From: DATLOJ01 sp035536315
GTDB taxonomy: Bacteria > Actinomycetota > CADDZG01 > JAHWKV01
NCBI GenBank assembly: GCA_035536315.1
Contig: DATLOJ010000058.1
Coordinates: 1 to 60,849 of the forward strand
Direction of reading: 5' to 3'
DNA: 60,849 nt
Below the pieces are notes generated by a model. That model was not told where the DNA came from and ran no database searches. It was given only the letters and a program-made list of their open reading frames with translations. Both the position numbers and the translations under genes were made by a program. Below, one piece after another: positions 43,004 through 50,844 of this stretch (positions within the stretch are counted from its first letter, which is position 1; every line of letters begins with the position of its first letter).

Positions 43004-43753
43004 TTACGGAGACTTGACCTTAGGGCGATACTGCCTGCCTTCATTCTCCGCGTAGGGTCTTCCGCTTGCCAGCGCACCTTCCTCGAGCAGGTCCACATCA
43101 AACGGCACCTGCCTGAACTCGATACGAGCGCTCTCGGTCCCAACGTGAAGAACCGCGTACTGCGCGATGGGGTAGATGTAAAAGTCCTCCATCTCGAAAT
43201 ACCGGTTATAGGCCACGCCGGCGCTCCCGGGATTCAGGAAGATAGAGCCGCCCACCTCGCGGGTGTATTGGATATGCGTATGGCCCCCGGCGAGATAGGG
43301 GGCCGGTGGATCGCCAAGCACCTCTCGAAATTCCTCATCGGTCAGCTCCGGGAGAAGCACCGCATCAAACGACGAAGGGCACCCGTGGAATGCGAGCAGG
43401 CGGCGGCCGCCGCCAAGCTGGATCTCGACCGTCAAGGGAAATCCGCGTATGAAATCGAGGCCGTCTTCCCCCAACTGCTTTCTTGTCCAGTCCCCCACTT
43501 GCCGTGTTGGTTCCGCCACCGGCTCATTTGCTTCATCGGTGGCGATCCAGCTGTCGGAGTTGCCCATCACCACCGGGCAGTCGAGCTCGCGTAACATCTC
43601 AACAACTTGGCGGGGCTGGGTCCCCCCCTGGACCGCGTCTCCCACGCAGACCAGGCGCTCTATTTCCTGTCGCTTGAAATCCTCGACAACCGCGGCCAGC
43701 GCTACCGCGTTCCCATGCATGTCCCCAAAAACTGCAATCATCTCGTCGGCCAT
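43004..43753 (-). CDS. Metallophosphoesterase (YfcE/MJ0936-like)
   Basis: 249 residues. The five calcineurin-like metal motifs are visible: GDMHGN (10-15), VCVGDAVQGG, VMGNSDSWI, LLAFHGCPSS and GGHTHIQY. The family covers phosphodiesterases with two metals in the active site; a 2',3'-cyclic or c-di-AMP-like substrate is possible but unproven. It is convergent with the cold-shock gene and divergent from the phosphotransferase gene 35 bp away. ATG 43753 is used; a second ATG four codons on is also possible. Confidence 0.9.
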   Translation of the reverse strand: MADEMIAVFGDMHGNAVALAAVVEDFKRQEIERLVCVGDAVQGGTQPRQVVEMLRELDCPVVMGNSDSWIATDEANEPVAEPTRQVGDWTRKQLGEDGLDFIRGFPLTVEIQLGGGRRLLAFHGCPSSFDAVLLPELTDEEFREVLGDPPAPYLAGGHTHIQYTREVGGSIFLNPGSAGVAYNRYFEMEDFYIYPIAQYAVLHVGTESARIEFRQVPFDVDLLEEGALASGRPYAENEGRQYRPKVKSP

Positions 43754-43788
43754 GAAACAGGGATTCTAATGAGGGAAGTGAGTGCGAC

Positions 43789-44487
43789 GTGACCGACTTT
43801 CCAATCATTGCGTCCGGCAGAGACTCGATCGTCCTCGATATGGGGGACGGCAGAGTCCTTCGCCGTTTCGTGGGCCATGCGGGCGCTGAGGACGACGCCG
43901 ACATCATGGAGTACGTCCGGGCTTACGGATACCCAGTCCCCGCCGTGCACGATGCGGGAGGGTGCGACCTGATCATGGACAAGATCGAAGGGCCAACCAT
44001 GTCTGCCGACTTGAGGCGAAGGCCCTGGATGTTGAAGAAGCACGCAAGGGCTTTGGGCCTCCTCCATAAGGAGCTCCACCGAATCCCGGCCCCCACCGAG
44101 CTGAAAAACCCAACGGGAAGGGGCGGTTCACTTCTTCATATGGACCTTCACCCTGAAAACGTGATCATGTCGCCAGACGGGCCGGCAGTGATCGATTGGA
44201 CCAACGCATGCGGAGGGGAAGCCGGCCTGGACGTCGCGATGACGTGGATCATCCTTTCGACCTCCGCGATGCCCGCCAGAGGGCCCAAGCGGACCTTGGA
44301 AGCTACGGGAAGAGCCCTCTTCCTTCGGCACTTCCTGAAAGCTGCTGACCCAGAGTCATGGTTGCATCTCGGAGACGCGGCGAGACTTCGCCTAGGTGAC
44401 GGAAACCTCACAAGTGAAGAAAAGAAAGTCGTAGCGAAAGTCCTCGAACACAAAGAGGTGCAGGCGCTCCGAGATCTGCACGACTAA
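43789..44487 (+). CDS. Aminoglycoside phosphotransferase-fold kinase (APH family)
   Basis: 232 residues from GTG 43789. The kinase catalytic loop LLHMDLHPENVIMS (Brenner motif H-x-D-x4-N) and the metal-binding VIDWTNACGG are clear. The N-lobe is short (SIVLDMGDGRVLRRFVG). APH-fold proteins phosphorylate antibiotics, choline, sugars or other small alcohols; with no partner genes the substrate is unknown. Its stop overlaps that of the convergent ferritin-like gene by 3 bases (CTAA). Confidence 0.85.
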   Translation: MTDFPIIASGRDSIVLDMGDGRVLRRFVGHAGAEDDADIMEYVRAYGYPVPAVHDAGGCDLIMDKIEGPTMSADLRRRPWMLKKHARALGLLHKELHRIPAPTELKNPTGRGGSLLHMDLHPENVIMSPDGPAVIDWTNACGGEAGLDVAMTWIILSTSAMPARGPKRTLEATGRALFLRHFLKAADPESWLHLGDAARLRLGDGNLTSEEKKVVAKVLEHKEVQALRDLHD

Positions 44488-44966
44488 CTGAGGGCCTTAC
44501 CCACCTTTTCCGCCGCTGCGGACACCTCTGAGTAGGTCTTTTCTTCTTCGGAAAGTGTGGCCTTCAGCAGGTCTGCTGCTTCGCTGAGACCCAGCTTGGT
44601 TGCAAGGTCGACCATTGAGCTGTAGGCCTGAATCTCGTACTGCTCGACTTTCTTGGCGGCCGATGCAGCAAATACATCGAGAACTTCTGGGCTGGGGCTT
44701 TCATCACTCACGAACTTCGAGAACTCCTCGGTCAGGCCGGTTATTCCTGCACACGGCTCTCGCCTAGGCTTCCGATCGACCAACTCGAAGACCTTCTCCA
44801 GCCTGGCTATCTGCTGCTCGGTCATTTTCTTATGCGTTTTGAATCCATCTACCAGCTGCTGGTCCGAGCACTTCGATGCCATGCTTTCCAGAGCAAGCAC
44901 GAGTTTGTGCTCTGCGTCGTACAGGTCCCGCAACTCGTGTTCGAAGAGATCCTTTGCCGTTTCCAT
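44484..44966 (-). CDS. Ferritin-like stress protein (DUF892/YciE-YciF family)
   Basis: 160 residues. Starts with FEHELRDLYDAEHKLVLAL and has the repeated Glu/His-containing helices of the YciF family (KKMTEQQIARLEKVFELV, EQYEIQAYSSMVDLATKLG). These form four-helix ferritin-like bundles; members are induced under stress, with unclear enzymatic role. An AGGA site precedes ATG 44966. It is alone between a TetR gene that runs in the same direction and the convergent kinase gene. Confidence 0.92.
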   Translation of the reverse strand: METAKDLFEHELRDLYDAEHKLVLALESMASKCSDQQLVDGFKTHKKMTEQQIARLEKVFELVDRKPRREPCAGITGLTEEFSKFVSDESPSPEVLDVFAASAAKKVEQYEIQAYSSMVDLATKLGLSEAADLLKATLSEEEKTYSEVSAAAEKVGKALS

Positions 44967-45043
44967 TCAATCCTCCATCCGATCTGTTGTTCCGCCTTTT
45001 TGCCCAAACCTGGGATGGAATAACCAAAAGTTCAGAACTCGTT

Positions 45044-45676
45044 CTAATTCTCAGCCTTATGGAATCGTGAAGGATCTCGGGGCAATCCGTCGAATCCTCT
45101 CCAGGTGAATGCCAGGAGGTAGTCGGTGACGGTCTCGCGATCCGGCTTTCCTTCTGCAAGCCACCATCCGACAACCGACTCGACGGCGCCGAGTAACGCA
45201 TGCGCGTAGATAGGGGCGCCTGTCGGGTCGATGCTTCTTGCGCGCATCACATCGCCGATTGTCGAAGCCAGTCCCTGAACAATCACATTCCTTGCGTCGT
45301 GCAGATGCAGCCACACGCTGTGATCGACCTCCGCTGCGGATTGCATCAGAAGGCGGAACCCTTCCGGGTTCTCATCCGCAAACTTCACATACGCGCCCAG
45401 TCCGTCATGGAGGCGCTGCCTTGGATCCTCCGATGAGCTCATTGCTTCCCACAGAACCTTGAGGAGCCTCTGCACGTGTTCATCGAGAACGGCGATGAAC
45501 ACCTCGGTCTTGCCGTTGGGAAAGTGGTCGTAAAGGATGGGCTTGGTCACGCCGGCCCGCCTGGCGAGCTCGCCAACCTCAGTCTTCAGGTACCCCCGCT
45601 CGCCGAAGAGCTGCCGGCCTGCCGCCAGGAGTCGAAGCCTGCGCTCCTGCCTCGTCAGGCGTGGACGGTCCTTCAT
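45044..45676 (-). CDS. TetR family regulator, candidate controller of the fatty-acid operon
   Basis: 210 residues. The helix-turn-helix is EVGELARRAGVTKPILYDHF (about 33-52). The ligand domain has the EVDHSVW...HALLGAVESVVGWWL pattern seen in actinobacterial TetR proteins that sense long-chain acyl-CoA, such as FasR of mycobacteria; that resemblance is by general pattern only. It is divergent from the sigma-factor/fatty-acid operon with 89 bp between them. Three TTACCT/AGGTAA elements in that gap could be its operators. Confidence 0.88.
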   Translation of the reverse strand: MKDRPRLTRQERRLRLLAAGRQLFGERGYLKTEVGELARRAGVTKPILYDHFPNGKTEVFIAVLDEHVQRLLKVLWEAMSSSEDPRQRLHDGLGAYVKFADENPEGFRLLMQSAAEVDHSVWLHLHDARNVIVQGLASTIGDVMRARSIDPTGAPIYAHALLGAVESVVGWWLAEGKPDRETVTDYLLAFTWRGFDGLPRDPSRFHKAEN

Positions 45677-45684
45677 CTCGTAAC

Positions 45685-45762
45685 TTACCTCCAGTAGGTT
45701 TCGCGAACGGCAAAGCTACTTCAGGTAACTAGTAACACTAGGCCATCAACCGTGTCTTACCT
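45685..45762. promoter_or_regulatory. Three TTACCT-type sites between the TetR gene and the fatty-acid operon
   Basis: TTACCT occurs at 45685-45690 and 45757-45762, and its complement AGGTAA at 45723-45728. A partner AGGT at 45696-45699 makes an inverted pair with the first. The last site ends three bases before the sigma-factor GTG, leaving no ribosome site, so the mRNA may be leaderless or the site may overlap the promoter. Confidence 0.5.
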
Positions 45763-45765
45763 TAC

Positions 45766-46311
45766 GTGACGCATCCACTTTCGAGCCAATCCTCCAAAAA
45801 GGAGCTTGTTTCACGCTGGAGTGAACAAGCCTTCGAAAAGGTTTACTCACGGTATATCAAGCCGGTCCACGCATACATTCTTCGCCGCGTTCGCAACCAC
45901 CACGACGCAGAGGACATCTGCGCGCATGTCTTTGTACAGGCGTTCGACCATCTAGATCAGCAGGACGTGGAGTCACCCAGGCTCGCCTCATGGTTGTTCA
46001 CAACCGCTCGCAACGCCAGCTCTAACCACTCCAGGAGGCAACGAAAGTTCAAGGCCACGATCTCCCTCGAAGAAATACCAGATGCAGCTGGAGACTCTGA
46101 CCCTGGCGAGTTGTTTCTCAGCGGCGAGCAGCTGAGAGAGGTGCTCGCCGCCTTGGCACGCCTTCCCGAGGAGCGTCAGCGGGCCTTGATACTTCGCCTC
46201 GTCGACCAGCTCCCCTACTCGGAAGTCGCGGAACTGCTCGGTAGAAGCGAAGAGTCCTCGCGCGTCATTACCCACCGAGCGCTCGAGACACTGAAAAGGA
46301 ATGTTTCATGA
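45766..46311 (+). CDS. ECF-type sigma-70 factor
   Basis: 181 residues from GTG 45766. Region 2 has the VYSRYIKPVHAYILRRVRNHHDAEDICAH pattern (given here in part: DAEDICAHVFVQAF), and region 4 has LPEERQRALILRLVDQLPYSEVAELLGRSE. There is no zinc anti-sigma gene beside it. Its stop overlaps the ATG of fabD (ATGA), making it the first gene of the fatty-acid operon. This is unusual: it could activate its own operon or other genes in step with lipid synthesis. Confidence 0.9.
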   Translation: MTHPLSSQSSKKELVSRWSEQAFEKVYSRYIKPVHAYILRRVRNHHDAEDICAHVFVQAFDHLDQQDVESPRLASWLFTTARNASSNHSRRQRKFKATISLEEIPDAAGDSDPGELFLSGEQLREVLAALARLPEERQRALILRLVDQLPYSEVAELLGRSEESSRVITHRALETLKRNVS

Positions 46312-47252
46312 GCAACACCTCCACTTCCGGAACTGCGTGGATGTTTCCCGGACAGGGTTCGCAGACAGAGGGAATGCTAAGTGGCCTGTCGGCCGCCCAG
46401 CCACTTCTTAAGGAAGCTGTACGCATTCTGGGACCCTCGGCCCAAAGACTCACGGAACCCCGTCAGATGACCTGGTCTACGGACCTTGTTCAAACGGCTG
46501 TCTACATAGCCGGAGCCGGAGCCGCCAACGCCCTTAAGTCACGCGGTGTCACCCCCTCCGCGGTCCTCGGCCACAGCCTGGGTGAGGTCTCAGCGCTGGT
46601 GGCCGCCGATGTGGTCGATCCGTTGGACGGACTTCGTCTGGTCTTCGAGCGAGGTAAGGCGATGACCATAGCCGGCAAGAAAACCCCGGGAGGCATGGCT
46701 GCCGTAATAGGACTCGACTCCGAAGTCGTCGCCGGAATATGCGAATCGATCGGCCAGGTATGGGTGGTCAACTACAACTCGCCGGATCAGCTCGTAATCG
46801 CGGGCTCCGAAAAGTCCCTCGCCGCCGCGGCGGAGAAGTGTCTGCATCTGGGGGCCGTCAAAGTCAAACGGCTTGCTGTTCCGGTCGCCGCACACACGCC
46901 TTTGATGGAGCCCGCGGTCGAATCGTTTGCCAAGGTTGTAGAACAGGTTGAGTTCAGCCCTCCCGCATGCACCCTTTACTCTGCGGTGCACGCTGCTCCC
47001 AATGCGGACCCTGATGAGATCAAGCAGAACATCGTCACGGCCATTACCTCCCCTGTTCGTTTCCACCAGACCGCCGAGTCGGTCATCTCCAGCGGCATAA
47101 ACAACTTCATTGAAGTTGGGCCTGGACGAGCTCTCACCCGGATTATCGGACGCACGTTTACCGACACAACCGTCACAACAGCCGGCACCGATTCCGATGC
47201 TGAACGCATTGCTAACGAACAAACCGATCGCCCACTGGAGGTTGCTAGATGA
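46308..47252 (+). CDS. fabD: Malonyl-CoA:ACP transacylase
   Basis: 314 residues. The nucleophile motif is GHSLGE with Ser90, Arg115 in VFERGKAM binds the malonyl carboxylate, and the catalytic His196 is in VAAHTPLM. The GQGSQ start is present. It transfers malonate from CoA to the acyl carrier protein encoded four genes downstream. ATG 46308 overlaps the sigma-factor stop, and its own stop overlaps the next start (ATGA). Confidence 0.96.
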   Translation: MSNTSTSGTAWMFPGQGSQTEGMLSGLSAAQPLLKEAVRILGPSAQRLTEPRQMTWSTDLVQTAVYIAGAGAANALKSRGVTPSAVLGHSLGEVSALVAADVVDPLDGLRLVFERGKAMTIAGKKTPGGMAAVIGLDSEVVAGICESIGQVWVVNYNSPDQLVIAGSEKSLAAAAEKCLHLGAVKVKRLAVPVAAHTPLMEPAVESFAKVVEQVEFSPPACTLYSAVHAAPNADPDEIKQNIVTAITSPVRFHQTAESVISSGINNFIEVGPGRALTRIIGRTFTDTTVTTAGTDSDAERIANEQTDRPLEVAR

Positions 47253-47566
47253 GCCAGACCATGGCAGACCCTGCCGTCGCCGAAATGGTGACGACCCGCG
47301 ACCACATGCTTTCCGAAGCAGCAACCATCGATGAGCGGATCGTTGTCGCTCCGTGTGAAGGCAGATTCAGGTTTCTGCCAGCCGAGCACTTCACAGCGGA
47401 AGGTGAGTACGTCATCGAAGGACAGGTGATCGGAGTTGTCGTCTCGACAAACGGGAAGGAAGTCGACGTCGTCACCCCATTTTCCGGCTGGGTTATGGAT
47501 TTCATGATCAAAGACGGATGGCCGGTTGTACCTTCCGAGCCGATCCTTTGGCTTAGGCCTCTTTAG
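47249..47566 (+). CDS. Biotin/lipoyl-like carrier domain lacking the modified lysine
   Basis: 105 residues. The second half (about 30-105) fits the flattened beta-barrel of biotin/lipoyl carriers: a RIVVAPCEGRF start, YVIEGQVIGVVVS, then TPFSGWVMDFMIKDGWPV, which aligns with the 'sGvV.eilvedGqpV' of BCCP. At the position of the biotinyl Lys the alignment gives Gly69, with Lys70 one residue off and no AMKM motif. A structural rather than swinging-arm role is likely. It lies between fabD and fabH, where I would not expect an acetyl-CoA carboxylase part. Confidence 0.75.
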   Translation: MSQTMADPAVAEMVTTRDHMLSEAATIDERIVVAPCEGRFRFLPAEHFTAEGEYVIEGQVIGVVVSTNGKEVDVVTPFSGWVMDFMIKDGWPVVPSEPILWLRPL

Positions 47567-48586
47567 GTGCCAAGAGCAGCAACGATCACTGGCCTCGGGA
47601 AGTATCTGCCGAGCCGCGTTGTCTCCAACAAAGAGGTGGCGGCCTCGGCCGGCGTTGACGAAGACTGGATCGAGGTTCGGACTGGAATCCGTGAACGGCG
47701 CATGGCTCTTCCCAGTGAATCCTCGGCATCCCTTGGGGTGATTGCCGCGGCCGAGGCACTTGCGTCCTCACCAATCGAAGCCGCCGACCTTGATCTGATC
47801 ATCGCTGCGACCTGCACACCCGATCACGTCTTCCCATCCACCGCCTCTCTCATCCAGGCAGAAGTCGGTGCAAACGCAGCGGGAGCATTCGACCTCAACG
47901 CTGCGTGTTCCGGATTCGTTTACGCGCTGGCCCTGGCTTCAGCTCACATAAACGCTGGACTAGCCAACAACGTAATGGTGGTCGGCACCGAAGTCCTCTC
48001 GCGAATAACAAACCCCACCGACCCCGTGACTGCCCCCCTGTTTGGCGATGGCGCGGGTGCTGCCGTTCTCCAGGCAGGTGCGGCGTCGCCCATTAGCTTT
48101 GTCCTGGGATCCGACGGCAAAGGTGCAGATCATCTGATCGTTCCCGCCGGAGGATCCCGGCTCCCGGCTTCGGCAAGCACCTTGGACCGTGGACAGCATT
48201 TCATTCGAATGTCAGGCAGGGAGGTCTATAGAAGCGCAGTAAGGACGATGACGATGCTCGGCCAGGAGCTCGATGCCGCTGGCTGCGATCTTTTGATCGG
48301 ACACCAGGCCAACAGCAGGATCCTCGAAGAGTGCGCCACGCAGCTCGGACTTCCTGCGGACAAGGTTTTCATGAACATCGACCACTGCGGTAACACGTCC
48401 AGCGCGTCCATCCCAATTGCGATGCACGAAGCTTGGACGGCGGGAAGGCTTAGAGAGGGGAACAAGCTGGTCCTGGTTGCCTTCGGAGCGGGATACAGCT
48501 GGGCGGGGGCGTCTCTGACCTGGACGATGCAGGACTCGCAGCAGCCAGCCATCGAAAGCCTGGATCTCGCCGGAGTTTCGTCGTGA
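47567..48586 (+). CDS. fabH: Beta-ketoacyl-ACP synthase III
   Basis: 339 residues from GTG 47567, immediately after the preceding stop. The catalytic triad is complete: Cys114 (LNAACSGF), His246 (IGHQANSRI) and Asn276 (HCGNTSSAS). It starts fatty-acid chains by joining an acyl-CoA primer with malonyl-ACP. The contrast with the Ser/His/His protein at 22.3 kb shows that the window carries a normal and an altered member. GTG of fabG overlaps its stop (GTGA). Confidence 0.96.
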   Translation: MPRAATITGLGKYLPSRVVSNKEVAASAGVDEDWIEVRTGIRERRMALPSESSASLGVIAAAEALASSPIEAADLDLIIAATCTPDHVFPSTASLIQAEVGANAAGAFDLNAACSGFVYALALASAHINAGLANNVMVVGTEVLSRITNPTDPVTAPLFGDGAGAAVLQAGAASPISFVLGSDGKGADHLIVPAGGSRLPASASTLDRGQHFIRMSGREVYRSAVRTMTMLGQELDAAGCDLLIGHQANSRILEECATQLGLPADKVFMNIDHCGNTSSASIPIAMHEAWTAGRLREGNKLVLVAFGAGYSWAGASLTWTMQDSQQPAIESLDLAGVSS

Positions 48587-49308
48587 CCATTCCCGAACAG
48601 GCGGCCGCCCTCGTGACCGGCGCAAGCAGAGGCATTGGAGCCGAGTGCGCCAAGGCGCTGGCCAACAAGGGGCTCCCCGTCGCTATCGGTTACCTGAGCG
48701 ATAAAGACGGAGCACTGGAGACGCAGGCACAGTGTCCCGGCTCCATCGTCGTAAATATCGACGTACGGGACTCCGAAAGCGTGAGCGCAGCCTTCGATGA
48801 AGTCGTTCACGAATTGGGACCGGTTCTCATCCTCGTAAACAACGCGGGCATAACGCGCGACCGGGTGCTGATCCGAATGAAGCTTCAAGATTGGGATGAC
48901 GTCATCAACACTGATCTCACCGGAGTCTTCCGATGCACTCACATCGCCCTTCCGGGGATGCTGGCGGCGCGGTGGGGCCGGGTGGTTTCGACCGGGTCGA
49001 TCGTAGGAAGCACCGGAAACCCCGGGCAAACCAACTATGCCGCCGCCAAAGCCGGGCTCATCGGATTCTCAAAATCGCTCGCGCGTGAAGTGGGGCGTCA
49101 CGGCGTAACCGTGAACGTCGTTGCGCCGGGACTTGTCGAGACCGAACTGACGTTGTCACTTTCAGAGGCTGCGAAGGGAGAGATGCTGAAGAAGACATCG
49201 ACGGGAAGAGCTTCGAGTCCGAGTGAAGTCGCAGAAGCGGTCGGATTCTGTGTCGAGTCTGCAAATCTGACTGGACAGGTAATTCACGTAGATGGAGGCA
49301 TGAACTAG
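48583..49308 (+). CDS. fabG: 3-oxoacyl-ACP reductase
   Basis: 241 residues. Short-chain dehydrogenase with TGASRGIG (12-19) for NADPH, NNAG (86-89) and the catalytic Ser139, Tyr152 and Lys156 (NYAAAKAGL). It reduces 3-oxoacyl-ACP in the elongation cycle. GTG at 48583 overlaps the fabH stop. It is followed by 53 bp before the acyl carrier protein, the only sizeable gap in the operon. Confidence 0.95.
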   Translation: MTIPEQAAALVTGASRGIGAECAKALANKGLPVAIGYLSDKDGALETQAQCPGSIVVNIDVRDSESVSAAFDEVVHELGPVLILVNNAGITRDRVLIRMKLQDWDDVINTDLTGVFRCTHIALPGMLAARWGRVVSTGSIVGSTGNPGQTNYAAAKAGLIGFSKSLAREVGRHGVTVNVVAPGLVETELTLSLSEAAKGEMLKKTSTGRASSPSEVAEAVGFCVESANLTGQVIHVDGGMN

Positions 49309-49361
49309 CGCGGAGAGTCTTGCAGTCAACCAAAAAGGAAAGAAAACAGGAGGAAAACAAA

Positions 49362-49613
49362 ATGGCAAAGGAACAGATTTTCGAAGCGTTGAAAGAGGTA
49401 CTGAGCGTGAGGCTTCGCGTTCAGGAGGACCTGATCAAGCCAGAAGCGACGCTCGCAGAGGATCTTGGGCTCGACTCAATCGACATGATGACCGCGGTTA
49501 TGGCCATCGAGGAGAAGTTCGGCATCGAGGTATCCGACTCCGAGGTAGAAACGATCGTGACTTTGAACGACGCTGTTGAGCTCCTTGCTGCAAAGGCGCC
49601 TGCCGGTGTCTGA
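49362..49613 (+). CDS. acpP: Acyl carrier protein
   Basis: 83 residues from ATG 49362, with a strong AGGAGG site eight bases before. The phosphopantetheine site is the DSI motif with Ser39 (EDLGLDSIDMMTAVM), followed by the acidic helix EEKFGIEVSD. It carries the growing acyl chain for all enzymes of this operon. The strong ribosome site fits the high level ACP needs. The fabF start overlaps its last codons by 8 nt. Confidence 0.96.
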   Translation: MAKEQIFEALKEVLSVRLRVQEDLIKPEATLAEDLGLDSIDMMTAVMAIEEKFGIEVSDSEVETIVTLNDAVELLAAKAPAGV

Positions 49614-50844
49614 CAAAAAACGCATCGCAGTCACCGGCATTGGCCCCGTCACTCCGATTGGAACCGGGGTCGAAGCGTTCTGGGAGTCACTGGAGTCGGG
49701 CCGCTCGGGGGTCGGGAAGCTAACGAGGTTCGACTCTTCGGACTTCCCGGTCAAGGTCGCGGCCGAACTCGACTCGTTCGACATCCACGATTACCTGGAT
49801 CCGCGCAGGGCCAGGCGGCTCGAGAGATTCTCCCAGTACGCCTTTGCGGCGGCGAAGCTCGCTCTCGACGATGCGGGAATGAAGGTTTCAGACCCGGATC
49901 CGGCACGAGTTGGGATCGTCGTTGGAACCGGCATCGGGGGCATCGCGCTGTTCGAAGAAGAGCACCGGCTGATGATGGAACGCGGGCCTCGCTTCGTTAG
50001 CCCAGAGTTGATCGCAATGATGATTCCTAACGCAGCAGCGGGTGCGCTTGCGATCGAGCTCGGCTTCACCGGCCCGAACGAATGCACCGTGACGGCCTGT
50101 GCTTCCAGCGGAAACGCGATTGCCCGTGCCGTCGACCTCATTCGGTCGGGGGCCGCCGACGTGGTCCTTGCAGGTGGAGCGGAAGCTGCAATCACTCCCC
50201 TGTCGCTTGCATCCTTCTGCTCGGCCCGCGCGCTCTCGACCCATTTCAACGATGAGCCGGAACGTGCATCGAGGCCGTTCGACTCCGAGCGCGACGGATT
50301 CGTCTTCGGCGAGGGTGCCACCATTCTCGTCATGGAGTCCTTCGAGCATGCGCAGGCCAGGGGCGCCACAGTCATCGCCGAAGTGCTGGGGTATGGACTT
50401 TCGTCCGATGCGTACCACGTGGTAGCCCCGCACCCTGAGGGGGCCGGAGCTACCGCAGCAATGACGTCGGCCCTGCGTGACTCAGATCTGATGGCTTCAG
50501 AGATCGGCTACATCAACGCGCACGGAACCTCGACACCCCTCGGCGACATCTCGGAGACGAAAGCCATCCGAAAGGTCTTCGGAGACACTCCCCCACCGGT
50601 CTCGTCTACGAAGTCCATGACCGGCCATCTTCTTGGAGCGGCCGGGTCAACGGAGGTGGCCGCAACAGTGCTCGCCATGAACCATCAGGTGTTGCCCCCG
50701 ACTATCAACTACGAGACCCCCGACCCCGACTGCGATCTTGATGTCGTGCCCAACCAATCCCGGCCCGGCAAGTTCAACATCGCCCTTTCCAACTCCTTTG
50801 GGTTCGGTGGGCATAACGCATCGATAGTCGTCGCGGCCGTTTGA
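49606..50844 (+). CDS. fabF: Beta-ketoacyl-ACP synthase II
   Basis: 412 residues from GTG 49606. The KAS I/II triad is present: Cys165 (TVTACASSG), His306 (INAHGTSTPLGD) and His341 (KSMTGHLLGAAG). GFVFGEGA and FNIALSNSFGFGGHNA are also standard. It elongates acyl-ACP by two carbons. The frame is open back to 49576, but the GTG close to the ACP stop fits the family start (DKKRIAVTGIG). Confidence 0.96.
   Translation: MSDKKRIAVTGIGPVTPIGTGVEAFWESLESGRSGVGKLTRFDSSDFPVKVAAELDSFDIHDYLDPRRARRLERFSQYAFAAAKLALDDAGMKVSDPDPARVGIVVGTGIGGIALFEEEHRLMMERGPRFVSPELIAMMIPNAAAGALAIELGFTGPNECTVTACASSGNAIARAVDLIRSGAADVVLAGGAEAAITPLSLASFCSARALSTHFNDEPERASRPFDSERDGFVFGEGATILVMESFEHAQARGATVIAEVLGYGLSSDAYHVVAPHPEGAGATAAMTSALRDSDLMASEIGYINAHGTSTPLGDISETKAIRKVFGDTPPPVSSTKSMTGHLLGAAGSTEVAATVLAMNHQVLPPTINYETPDPDCDLDVVPNQSRPGKFNIALSNSFGFGGHNASIVVAAV

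Noticed and set aside
48226..49029. A 267-codon minus-strand frame opposite fabH and fabG
   Set aside because: Shadow of two clear genes with complete active sites; no motif.
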